64,000 nt of DNA from Planctomycetota bacterium. Its GTDB lineage: Bacteria; Planctomycetota; Planctomycetia; Pirellulales; Pirellulaceae. The translations under genes were made by a program, and so were the position numbers. This document shows, piece after piece, positions 10,053-18,007 of this stretch (positions are counted from its first letter, which is position 1; each line of letters starts with the position of its first letter). The stretch spans positions 1-64,000 of the forward strand of contig JAPLNI010000059.1 of the NCBI GenBank assembly GCA_026692865.1, given 5' to 3'. The notes under the pieces are model-generated. The model had not been told where the DNA came from, ran no database searches, and was given only the letters and a program-made list of their open reading frames with translations.

Positions 10053-11018
10053 ATGACAAAACCAATGCGAACGCTGAATCTATTTCTCTTACTGTCAGTA
10101 TCAATGGCGGAGTGTTTACAAGCCCATCCGCCAATCACGGCGGCTGCATTGGCACCGGATGGAAAGCAGATTGTAATTGGATCCCAAAACGGAATCGTCA
10201 TTCGATCTTGGCCTGAACTTGTTGCCGTCGAAAGCCTTGTAACGGAACTGATACACGTTCATGATCTACGCTTCTCGCCAGATGGTCAGACGTTATTGGC
10301 GGCCGGAGGTGCGCCTGCCGAAACCGGCGTCACGGAAATGTGGAGTTGGCCAATTAGTAATCGAATCAGGAGCGTCGCGAGTGATGAGGATGTTATCTAC
10401 CGCGTTGCCTGGTCGCCCGACGGAAACCAATGGGCTACCGCGAGTGCTGACGGTATCTGCCAAACGTTCGATGCACGCACTGGCGAGCGACGCTTACGCT
10501 ATGAAGGCCATTCTCGCGCCGTGCTCGCACTATGCTATATGCCCGACGGAAAGTCGATCGCTTCCGTCGGCGTCGATCAAACGCTGCGTCTTTGGGATAG
10601 CCATACCGGTGAGCATTATAGGACGCTCGATAATCACGTCGGTACTATCAACGGTGTTGCAGTTTCTCCGGTTTTCTCGGAGCAATCACCAACGGTCGTC
10701 GCCACGATCGCCGAAGACCGGACAGTTCGCTTTTGGCAGCCTACGATCGGCCGATTGGTGCGATTCACAAGACTTCCTTCTATACCACGCTCGTTGGTAT
10801 GGTCGTCCGATGCTTCTCGTCTGTATGTTGGCTGCAATGACGGACATGTACGTGTTATCGATACGGATAGTGCTGAAACAGTCGGCGATTTTGACGGCAT
10901 CGCAGGTCGAATCTGTGAACTCGTTCTCGATTCATCCAACAGCCAGCTATTTATCAGCGGCGAATCTGACTGTCGAAGCGTTAAGATAAATGAAACGCGT
11001 TCAGATACCGCGCGGTGA
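10053..11018 (+). CDS. secreted WD40-repeat protein (operon A)
   Basis: 321 residues from ATG 10053, chosen because GAAAGGAA lies 5-12 bases upstream and because it leaves a clean signal peptide (residues 5-23, cleavage near LQAHPP). A longer frame from TTG 10017 adds 12 unlikely residues. At least five WD40 blades are visible (RFSPDGQTLLAAGG, AWSPDGNQWATASADG, CYMPDGKSIASVGVDQTLRLWD and others), enough for a single beta-propeller. It probably serves as a protein-interaction scaffold for the two preceding exported proteins. It ends the operon, followed by a terminator-like hairpin. Confidence 0.88.
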   Translation: MTKPMRTLNLFLLLSVSMAECLQAHPPITAAALAPDGKQIVIGSQNGIVIRSWPELVAVESLVTELIHVHDLRFSPDGQTLLAAGGAPAETGVTEMWSWPISNRIRSVASDEDVIYRVAWSPDGNQWATASADGICQTFDARTGERRLRYEGHSRAVLALCYMPDGKSIASVGVDQTLRLWDSHTGEHYRTLDNHVGTINGVAVSPVFSEQSPTVVATIAEDRTVRFWQPTIGRLVRFTRLPSIPRSLVWSSDASRLYVGCNDGHVRVIDTDSAETVGDFDGIAGRICELVLDSSNSQLFISGESDCRSVKINETRSDTAR

Positions 11019-11057
11019 GCATTCGTCAAAGTTCTAACTTTGTCTACCAAAAGGCTT

Positions 11058-11092
11058 AACGCCCGGCGTGGAAAGATCGACTGCCGGGCGTT
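11058..11092 (+). terminator. probable rho-independent terminator of operon A
   Basis: Ten-base perfect stem AACGCCCGGC (11058-11067) pairing with GCCGGGCGTT (11083-11092), followed by TCTCGTTT. It lies 40 bases after the WD40 stop. The T-run is short, but the stem is strong. Confidence 0.7.
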
Positions 11093-11165
11093 TCTCGTTT
11101 CTACCCATTTATTCTCGGGTTCTCTACGCTTTTGGCGGTTCGACGCCCCCAAACCGCAGTGCAGT

Positions 11166-11251
11166 TTGTCACGACATTCTGTACAAAAGTGCGCGAGTAC
11201 TCGCCCGGTAAATTGTCACGACATTCCGGACAAACACGCGCGAGTACTCGC
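11166..11251 (+). repeat. two tandem copies of a 39-bp palindrome-ended element
   Basis: Two 39-bp units, 11166-11204 and 11213-11251, start with TTGTCACGACATTC and end with the palindrome GCGAGTACTCGC. A third unit of identical length is at 24691-24729. They lie in the spacer between operon A and the Tad genes. Confidence 0.8.
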
Positions 11252-12448
11252 TTTAACCTACCCACCGCACAGTAGCGATAATGATTGTTCGATCATGATT
11301 GCTACTCTTCGAATTCAACGTAAACAAAATCACCGACTACAAGCGATAGTAAAGCGTGCTGGGAGCATCGATATTGCTATCGAGCATAGTATTCCCCACG
11401 ACCCTGACCCTGGGCGATAGCAAGTGGCAACTACTCGCGCACGAAAGTCCGGAAGGTCGTGAGAATCTGCACGGAACGACCGCTCGGATCGCAACGATCG
11501 TGGCCTCGAGGCATTGCTCATCAGCCGTCTGGTTCTGGTAGCTCGTAATTCGATCAGCTGAAGTTCCGATCAACCATCTTTCGGAAGCGGTCCATGACTG
11601 TGGCAGCCGCATCCGCGTCGGAATAGTGAGTGCCCACCCATTGATCATTGGCAAATCGCTCCAACTCGGAAGCGAGACCCAACTTGTCCATTTCTCCATG
11701 GTGAATTGTTTGGAAGAAGAATCCCATACGTTGGTACTTTGTTACAATCTGTCCCATAAAAAACCTAAGAAGTCTATTCGTGGTCCTGATTCTAATAATT
11801 CCGCCACAGGCTGTGTTCGCATGGTCTGAGGGTGGTCACCACATTGTTGCGCTAACGTCGTTCGACCTTCTGTCGAAAGACGAGTAGTCCAAATTCGTTG
11901 CGGTCCTCGAGAAGCATCCACGTTACATCGAAGATTTCTCCCCCACCCTGGGTATATGGTCCAGGATAGTTCGACGGCCCCCCGTCGCCACCATTCGCTG
12001 CATCGCAAACGCTTGACAGTTGGGTGCGTACCGAAATCACCGCTCTATTGGAGCTGTTAAGTCTTGTGTCGCACTGATTCGAGACCCATGCGGTGCACCA
12101 TTGCAACCCAAACGCCATTAAAGGCAGTTTTGGTAAGCACTTAGGTGCAAGTCGCGGAAAGTTGAAAGGGCTAAAAGTGCGCGCAGCGAAAGTCCCGACT
12201 GTTAAGCAGATTTTCCGTAATGCGGCACGCTCAGAACGACCAATCGATCCGGTCTTGAACTCCACAAACCCTGCTTTTTGAACACTTGCGAAATCGACTT
12301 CTCAAAGAAGGTTCGATATCAAGGTTGATCCGCGGAGGTCTTTGTCACAAACGGTCCGCCAACCGCATCCGACAACGAGGTCCGGGAGTTCTTTGCGACT
12401 CGGGATTCAACTGCTTGAAGTCTCGCATGGATTGTCGCCCGAGCGAGA
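11252..12448. other. long spacer, no confident gene
   Basis: About 1.2 kb between the 39-bp repeats and the TadE gene. Apart from the weak small frames noted at 11554-11757 and 11852-12265 on the minus strand, no conserved gene, tRNA or mobile-element end was recognised. Confidence 0.4.
11554..11757 (-). CDS. possible small hypothetical protein
   Basis: A 67-residue frame with protein-like composition in its C-terminal part (ELERFANDQWVGTHYSDADAAATVMDRF). No ribosome-binding site is seen before the ATG, and there are no recognised relatives. A second minus-strand frame further upstream (12265-11852) ends in a similarly plausible segment (VTWMLLEDRNEFGLLVFRQ). Both could be pieces of decayed genes. 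Confidence 0.25.
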   Translation of the reverse strand: MGQIVTKYQRMGFFFQTIHHGEMDKLGLASELERFANDQWVGTHYSDADAAATVMDRFRKMVDRNFS

Positions 12449-13270
12449 TTACAGTCCACTAAAGACGGGGGGTGCAGGTTTCGGTGCTGGTGCTGGTGCT
12501 GGTGCAGGCGCCGGTGCCGGTTTCGGTGCTGGTGCTGGTGCTGGTGCTGGTGCAGGTGCCGGTGCCGGTGCAGGTGCCGGTTTCGGTGCCGGTGCCGGTG
12601 CTGGTGCAGGTGCCGGTGCAGGTGCAGGTGCAGGTGCCGGTGCAGGCGCTGGTTTCGGTGCTGGTGCTGGTGCTGGTGCTGGTGCAGGTGCTGGTGCAGG
12701 TGCTGGTTTCGGTGCAGGCGCTGGTGCTGGTGCTGGTGCTGGTGCTGGTGCTGGTGCAGGTGCCGGTTTCGGTGCAGGCGCTGGTGCAGGTGCTGGCGCC
12801 GGCACTGGAATCGGCTTTGGAACGACCGGCGGAGGAGGTGCTACGGCATACGCGTCTAGCTGAGTCATCGGGCCTCGTTCGGTCATCATGACGATTTCCG
12901 AGCCGAGGGATAAGCTCTTAGAAAACGTTGCTGCCGTCCATACGTTGGAGGACGAAGGAATCGAGACTTTAACTTTGACACTTTTTGTCGATTCCAAGAT
13001 CGGACTTGGTTCGACAGTCACCTTGACTCCCGAAATCCCGGCGATTTTGAGAATGTCATTGGCGACCTTGTCTGCCTCCGCCGAAGTCGCCCCGGGTACG
13101 ATCACGCATCGAGCCGCCTCGTAGGAAGCGTTGTCAATCAGATGGCGGATTAGTTGCAACCGAACCATCTCGATTCCGCCCAAGAAAAACAAGAAGGCAA
13201 TTGGCAGGATGATTGCCATCTCCACGGTGTGAGCGCCTCTTCTTGAGCGATAGGAGTTTAATTGCGACAT
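12449..13270 (-). CDS. TadE-like pseudopilin with long Ala-Pro/Lys-Pro tail
   Basis: 273 residues. The N-terminus is a classic TadE module: RRGAHTVEMAIILPIAFLFFLGG (residues 10-32) with Glu17 following a hydrophilic leader, then IDNASYEAARCVIVPGATSAEADKVA (about 45-70), typical of TadE/TadG proteins of the Tad (Flp) pilus. Residues 145-267 are almost pure (Ala-Pro)n interrupted by six Lys-Pro pairs, ending PPVFSGL. TadE proteins are normally about 150-200 residues and lack this tail. The tail should be stiff and extended and may span or contact the wall. It is the last gene of a minus-strand group with a vWA TadG-like gene and a second TadE upstream. Confidence 0.88.
   Translation of the reverse strand: MSQLNSYRSRRGAHTVEMAIILPIAFLFFLGGIEMVRLQLIRHLIDNASYEAARCVIVPGATSAEADKVANDILKIAGISGVKVTVEPSPILESTKSVKVKVSIPSSSNVWTAATFSKSLSLGSEIVMMTERGPMTQLDAYAVAPPPPVVPKPIPVPAPAPAPAPAPKPAPAPAPAPAPAPAPAPAPKPAPAPAPAPAPAPAPAPKPAPAPAPAPAPAPAPAPAPAPAPKPAPAPAPAPAPAPAPAPAPKPAPAPAPAPAPAPKPAPPVFSGL
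12475..12830 (+). repeat. tandem GGTGCT/GGTGCC repeat coding the AP/KP tail
   Basis: About 355 bases of GGTGCT, GGTGCA and GGTGCC hexamers on the plus strand, interrupted every 16-32 bases or more by GGTTTCGGT. On the minus strand they encode the Ala-Pro/Lys-Pro tail of the TadE protein. The synonymous mix of codons suggests the repeat is not newly expanded. Confidence 0.9.
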
Positions 13271-13343
13271 GCGTGGGAAGGCTCCAAGTTAAGACTAGAT
13301 GGTGTGATTTTCTTCGGATACGGTTGTTTGTTCGTTCAGATCC

Positions 13344-14462
13344 CTATTTGGTGATCAAAACTGGAATCTGCCGCGCGATATCCTTAAAGATGGCTGACAG
13401 GTCCGCCGCAGTTTTGGCGTGGAAGTGCGTTCCCATCGCGGCCTGGGCAACTTTCGTCATCGTCGTTTTGTCCGCTTCGTCGGAGAAGGTGACGGTGAAT
13501 ACCATGATTTTCTGATCTGCCACTGACTTTGCCGCTTTAACTAAGTCGGCACCAGTGGTATCGATCCCATCGGTCAGTAAGACCATGATCTTGGCTGAGA
13601 ATGTGCGAACACCAACGCTTGTTAGAATTTTTTTTCCTCCATCTAGTCCCCCGGATATGTTGGTGGCGCCGGAATTGAAAGTCTTGGTGTAGACGTCTAA
13701 GGCCGTCTTGACCTTGGAGTAGTCCACAGTCATGCCGACGTCGGTAACCGCATTGCTCGCGTAGGTCAATAAAGCGACGTTCTCTTTCATCGGTGTGTTG
13801 TTGAGTTCCTTCAGGAAGACATCGACCGAATCGACGACGCTGCGCCACCGCGAGGGGTTTGGGGCGGCTTGGCCAAAATTCCAACCGACGGGAGATGCTT
13901 TAGGAAATGGTGGATAGACCGCTTTCTCGTTTTCGGCATAGGCCATCGAACCTGAACGATCAATAATCAACGCAATATCCGCTTCGACTTGGTTGGTTCG
14001 CGATGTCCGTGTGATATCGATACTTGTTCCCGTTGGACTGAATGGAAAGAGCATTGTCAACGCACCGTTGCTCGAAGCCTTCGTGCGTCGGAGGGTCAAT
14101 TCGACGGCATTTGGAAAAGCCCCCCCCGGTGTAAAGCTATAACGGGATTTTTCGTCGGTCCGAGCAGCTTCACCGAAGACGAAATCGGAATTGTCGATCG
14201 ACAACACTTTGCCTCCGACCAAGTTCTTTGCGGCAGCGTTTTTGCCAGCGGTGATGGCGGCATTCTGATTACCTGTGAGCGCAAATTCCCGACCTGCGGC
14301 TCGCGATGCGGAATCCGCTGCAACGAACATCTCCGTTCGACTCAACTCGCAGTACGCGAGATTGATCGCGAATGCCACAATAGTCAAAATGACGGGCAAC
14401 ATGACGGCCATCAATGGCAAGATGCCGCCTCGTCGATTTTTGGTGATGCGTTGAGTGTTCAT
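13344..14462 (-). CDS. TadG-like membrane protein with von Willebrand factor A domain
   Basis: 372 residues from ATG 14462, chosen because CTGGAG precedes it; the frame can be extended to 14501. Residues about 10-40 (NRRGGILPLMAVMLPVILTIVAF) form the TadE/TadG N-terminal membrane anchor. The vWA domain starts near residue 160 with a full MIDAS motif DRSGSM at 168-173 and a later LLTDGIDTTGADL block. Proteins of this type (putative Flp pilus-assembly TadG) place a metal-binding adhesion-type domain outside the membrane. It ends with a TAG. It sits between the two TadE genes on the same strand, 73 bases before the AP-tailed one. Confidence 0.9.
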   Translation of the reverse strand: MNTQRITKNRRGGILPLMAVMLPVILTIVAFAINLAYCELSRTEMFVAADSASRAAGREFALTGNQNAAITAGKNAAAKNLVGGKVLSIDNSDFVFGEAARTDEKSRYSFTPGGAFPNAVELTLRRTKASSNGALTMLFPFSPTGTSIDITRTSRTNQVEADIALIIDRSGSMAYAENEKAVYPPFPKASPVGWNFGQAAPNPSRWRSVVDSVDVFLKELNNTPMKENVALLTYASNAVTDVGMTVDYSKVKTALDVYTKTFNSGATNISGGLDGGKKILTSVGVRTFSAKIMVLLTDGIDTTGADLVKAAKSVADQKIMVFTVTFSDEADKTTMTKVAQAAMGTHFHAKTAADLSAIFKDIARQIPVLITK

Positions 14463-14581
14463 GATGCGGAACTCCAGTTGAAGTACTTTGTTAGGGATCA
14501 TCTGCTTTTGGTTTAATTGCTTCGTCGAGCAATCAAACGGACGGCGCGAAATTCTGTGGGGTCTGCTCGCCCCCTTGCCAA

Positions 14582-14998
14582 CTAATACTCCTTCATCATT
14601 TCAACTTGGCCGACAACATCTTTTGAGAAATAACAGCCGGATGCCATCACCGCGTTACTTTTGCACGGTGCACGCACTTCAACGCGGATCAACGTTCCGT
14701 AGGCGGCAGTCGCGAAAGCTGCCGGCGTGACGGTGATGCTGTAGTCTTTGACGCTTCGAACATGCAACAGGGTTTTTGCTGCGTTCTCAACTTGGGTTTT
14801 TGTTGCATTCGGCACAATCGATGCGCGAGCGGCTTCATACGCTGCCATTTCAACCGTCTGGCGTAAGAACAAGACGGAGCAAGTTTCGATTGAGCCCAAA
14901 AGGATGGCCACGAATACGGGCGCTATGACCGCGAACTCAACAGTGGCGATACCCTTTCTCCGACAATAGCTCTGGAACGACGATTTGAAAGGTGACAT
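14582..14998 (-). CDS. TadE-like pseudopilin
   Basis: 138 residues from ATG 14998, preferred over 15046 because GAGG lies 5 bases upstream and because it places the RRKGIATVEFAVIAPVFVAILLG segment near the N-terminus. The GlyIleAlaThrValGluPhe context with Glu at the usual position, and the MAAYEAARASIVPNATKTQVENAA block, match TadE. It is the first gene of the three-gene TadE-TadG-TadE group. Confidence 0.88.
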   Translation of the reverse strand: MSPFKSSFQSYCRRKGIATVEFAVIAPVFVAILLGSIETCSVLFLRQTVEMAAYEAARASIVPNATKTQVENAAKTLLHVRSVKDYSITVTPAAFATAAYGTLIRVEVRAPCKSNAVMASGCYFSKDVVGQVEMMKEY

Positions 14999-15399
14999 CA
15001 AAACCTCAATAAAAACGGAATCGAGCGTGTGAATGGCAATGACCATCTACACTTTTGGCCCATCTGCTTTCCTCTAAAATGACTGTAAGCCGCCATCTCA
15101 CCGCAGGCCGAACATACGTTCAAAACACTACACTTTTACAAAGGAAACTCTCCCATGAAGTAAGGAATGTATGACTTGACCGGACTGTACACTCCCCGAC
15201 CCACAATTCCTCTGCTCAATTGGATCCCAAAGATATGAAAACTCATTTCGCTACGTATTGCAGTTTCTCGCAACTTTAACGAATGTGCCACTTTTGATGA
15301 TTTGTGAATGGGGGCATAGTGAAGTGGTCGCCGAATGCAGAGGGTCAGACCCGGGTCAGACACTTTTTATTGTCTTTGAAGCAGTTCATCGATCCGCGC
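14999..15399. other. spacer without a gene
   Basis: Upstream region of the TadE/TadG group, ending at the IS derivative. No convincing coding frame is present. The promoter of the TadE group should be here, but no clear consensus was found. Confidence 0.4.
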
Positions 15400-15986
15400 T
15401 AGCCCAACTTCCCCAACTAGAGGTTGAGCAGCCTTGGATTTATTGGGTTTCGTCGTTTTCGTTTCCACTACATTTGCTCGGAGATTATTTTCGTAGATAA
15501 TTCGAAATTTGAACCCGAGTTTCTCGATCAAAATTCGTTGATGCTCCGTCGGACGAGTAACGCATCGGCTACGGATTTCGATTCCCGCGTCGGTGGGCAG
15601 TTCGACATCGACCAGACGAAGCTCTGCGAGTTCCGCGATTACATGTCGTGGTTCCTCTCCAAGACCAGCTCGCTGACAGAGCTGTGCGAGGGTTTTCCAG
15701 ATTACGTAAGCTACAAAGCACACCAGAACATGAGCTCGCACGCGTTCCTCCTTCTGGTGCCATAGGCTCGCTTCTCTCCTTGAACAGTTCTGAAAGCTTG
15801 ACGGATGAACATGCCGCCCAAACTATCGCGAACCAAAACCGCGAAAAGCCCCGGTCCGTTTCCACTACATTCAGTTTTAGAATTCTTAGCCAAGCAATGG
15901 AACAATTCACGACGTGATGGCAGCCAGACCTGATTCAACACAACCGCTAAAAAATCCTCGGAAATCTACTTGGGGAAGTTGGGCTA
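15400..15986 (-). mobile_element. 587-bp deletion derivative of the IS1634-type element (MITE-like)
   Basis: Both ends match the 2.07 kb element at 2099-4165: left TAGCCCAACTTCCCCAA at 15400-15416, right TTGGGGAAGTTGGGCTA at 15970-15986. It keeps the last part of the transposase (minus strand 15741-15367, VCFVAYVIWKTLAQLCQRAGL...IEKLGFK, aligned with the full copy) and about 200 bases of the transposase 5' flank. About 1.48 kb of the middle is missing, with the junction near 15765 at a GCC shared by both sides. Both 15-bp CGTTTCCACTACATT copies are retained (15460-15474, 15857-15871). The first is exactly 60 bp inside the left end, as in the full copy. Confidence 0.8.
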
Positions 15987-16272
15987 GCAGTAATTCAACC
16001 GCCATGGCTTGGTCCACCAACACAGCGCCGGTGTAGACGTTCATCGTGAGAACGATGTCGGAATGGCGAGCGAGACTCTGTGCCATTTTCGGTGAGATGC
16101 CCGACTTTAAAAGATTGGCAATGAAGGTCTCACGCAAGGCTTGGAATTGAGCGTAACGGCCTTGAGCGTCGATGAAACAAAGGAACGAGCTTTCTTCGGA
16201 TTTCTTTCGCAACGCTTCGTCCCCGAGGCCGTCCAAAACCGGAGCGAGACGATCATCATGCCCAACGAGTAC
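15987..16272 (-). pseudogene. tyrosine recombinase (phage-type integrase) C-terminal remnant
   Basis: The minus-strand frame entering from a stop at 16273-16275 reads a catalytic-domain C-terminus: QALRETFIANLLKSGISPKMAQSLARHSDIVLTMNVYT. The second Arg of the box and the family block MAQSLARHS-xxxTM-xxYT are present, with the usual HxT changed to RET. Upstream parts of the integrase are missing and the IS derivative abuts its downstream end, so it is inactive. It lies immediately before the G/C-rich operon B on the opposite strand, consistent with a decayed island boundary. Confidence 0.7.
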
Positions 16273-16558
16273 TTAACCTCTGGCCTCAGGAAATCGGACA
16301 AAGTCACACGGTTGACGTTGTTTACACTCAATATTTTCATGGTATAGTTAAATTTCTGAGTAAAAGTCTTTGACGCTTGATACCCAGAAAAAATTCCTAC
16401 CGCTTCCGTGCTGTCCTTGTCCCTTTTGGGATCCTACCTATGCAGCGGACTTACCGTTTCATCCGGCATGTGAGCTGGCCTGGCTCCGTTGTAGGCGTTC
16501 GTTCCAACCGTTTCTTACCAACAAACGCACCCTAACTAGTCGAAGGGGTACCCAGCAC

Positions 16559-18007
16559 ATGAGAAACCCACCGGTAAAGGCTCAAGTGACCTCTTTGCCT
16601 GCATCGCTTGTTCGTTGTGCGGGACCGCTCACGCTCCGGCGCAGCTTCATGCAAATTGGGCTCACCGGCATGGCGACCCTTAGCTTGCCCGGATTGCTCA
16701 AACTACGCGCAGAAAACGCAGCGAGTCCAAAGAGCGAACGCAAGTCCATCATCATGGTCTGGTTGCCGGGTGGGATGTCGCACGTCGACACCTACGATCC
16801 GAAGCCGAACGCCAGCAGTGAGTATCGCGGACCCTTCAAGACGATCAATACCAAAGTACCCGGCACGATCTTTACCGAGCTGCTGCCGATGAACGCGAAG
16901 ATCGCAGACAAGTTCACTATCGTCCGTTCGATGAATCAGACTGCTGGCGGTCATCCAGCGGGCACGATGCAAATGTTCTCTGGTGACCCTGACACGCGCG
17001 ACAAGCCTAAGCCGCGTTTTCCGGACTGGATGTCCGTGGCTCACTATCTGCGTTCCAAGGAAGGTGGTCGGGTCAATCCGCTTCCAAACTACATCGGCGT
17101 ACCAGCTTCCTCGCCGGAGTATTCAAGTGCTGCGTATCTCGGCGACGCCTACGCGCCGTTCGCCGTCAGCGATGACCCGAATCGACCAAACTTCCAAGTG
17201 CCGAACATCGGACTCGCCGACGAAGCGGAGACGCGTCGACTGAGCGACCGACTCGCCCTGCGACGCAGCTTGGATACGTTAGAGCGCGCGTTTGATCGCG
17301 AGGGCGAACTCGGCGCGCTAGATGAGTTCGAGGCCCAGGCGGCCACGCTGCTCACCAACCCAAATACGCGAGACGCGTTTGATTTGAGCAAGGAGGATCC
17401 GGCCACGCGTGATCGCTACGGCCGCAATCGTTGGGGCCAGCAGCTTCTCCTGGCACGTCGCCTCGTCGAAGCCGGCGTGGAGATCGTCACCAGTAACCTC
17501 AACGGCCCACTTTGCGGTCGCGTGCGGAACTGGGATGACCACGCGGTGAACCAGCACCAATTCGAGGCGCTGCGCTTCCGTATGCCGACCTATGATCGCT
17601 GCGTCTCGGCCTTGATCGAAGACATCTACGCCCGTGGTCTTGATAAGAAAGTACTCGTGGTCGTCACTGGCGAGTTTGGCCGTACACCCAAGATCAGCTT
17701 TGACCGCAGCACCGGCCCTGGCGATGCTAGCGGACCGACGGGCACGCTGCAGCCCGGACGCGACCACTGGCCGCGAGCCTTCACGAGTCTGTGGGCCGGC
17801 GGCGGTATCCAGACCGGCGGCGTAATCGGCGCGAGCGACAAACGCGGTGAGGATGTAATCGAACATCCCCACAACGCCAGCGACTTCCTGGCGACGATCT
17901 ATCACCATCTTGGAATCGACTACAGCAAGACAACCATAAACGACCTCAACGGACGTCCAGTACATATCGTGTCCAACGGACGCGCGATCCCGGGGCTCGT
18001 AACATGA
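16559..18007 (+). CDS. DUF1501 secreted protein (operon B)
   Basis: 482 residues from ATG 16559, chosen for GAAGGGG upstream and because the longer frame (from 16370) adds 63 residues without family character. The N-terminus has TLRRSFMQIGLTGMATLSLPG, a Tat-like signal. Alkaline-phosphatase-superfamily blocks are MVWLPGGMSHVDTYDPKPNA, RWGQQLLLARRLVEAGVEIV, VVVTGEFGRTPKIS and GRDHWPRAFTSLWAGGG. It overlaps the next gene by 4 bases (ATGA at 18004-18007). Compared with the operon A paralogue it is longer, uses more G/C-ending codons, and precedes rather than follows its DUF1549 partner. Confidence 0.93.
   Translation: MRNPPVKAQVTSLPASLVRCAGPLTLRRSFMQIGLTGMATLSLPGLLKLRAENAASPKSERKSIIMVWLPGGMSHVDTYDPKPNASSEYRGPFKTINTKVPGTIFTELLPMNAKIADKFTIVRSMNQTAGGHPAGTMQMFSGDPDTRDKPKPRFPDWMSVAHYLRSKEGGRVNPLPNYIGVPASSPEYSSAAYLGDAYAPFAVSDDPNRPNFQVPNIGLADEAETRRLSDRLALRRSLDTLERAFDREGELGALDEFEAQAATLLTNPNTRDAFDLSKEDPATRDRYGRNRWGQQLLLARRLVEAGVEIVTSNLNGPLCGRVRNWDDHAVNQHQFEALRFRMPTYDRCVSALIEDIYARGLDKKVLVVVTGEFGRTPKISFDRSTGPGDASGPTGTLQPGRDHWPRAFTSLWAGGGIQTGGVIGASDKRGEDVIEHPHNASDFLATIYHHLGIDYSKTTINDLNGRPVHIVSNGRAIPGLVT

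Noticed and set aside
11166-11251. Possible two-repeat CRISPR
   Set aside because: Only two units with an 8-base gap, palindromic end sequence and no cas genes; a third copy lies alone at 24.7 kb.
12342-12891. Plus-strand frames opposite the TadE tail, encoding long Gly-Ala or Val-Leu repeats
   Set aside because: They are antisense to the hexamer repeat of the TadE gene, have no ribosome-binding site, and the minus strand has a clear domain protein.
16366-16400. TTGACG as a -35 box for operon B
   Set aside because: A TTGACG lies at 16370-16375, but no matching -10 box was found at the expected distance.
16370-16558. N-terminal extension of the operon B DUF1501 protein from 16370
   Set aside because: The 63 extra residues are Cys/Pro-rich without family similarity; the internal ATG has a Shine-Dalgarno and precedes the Tat-like signal.
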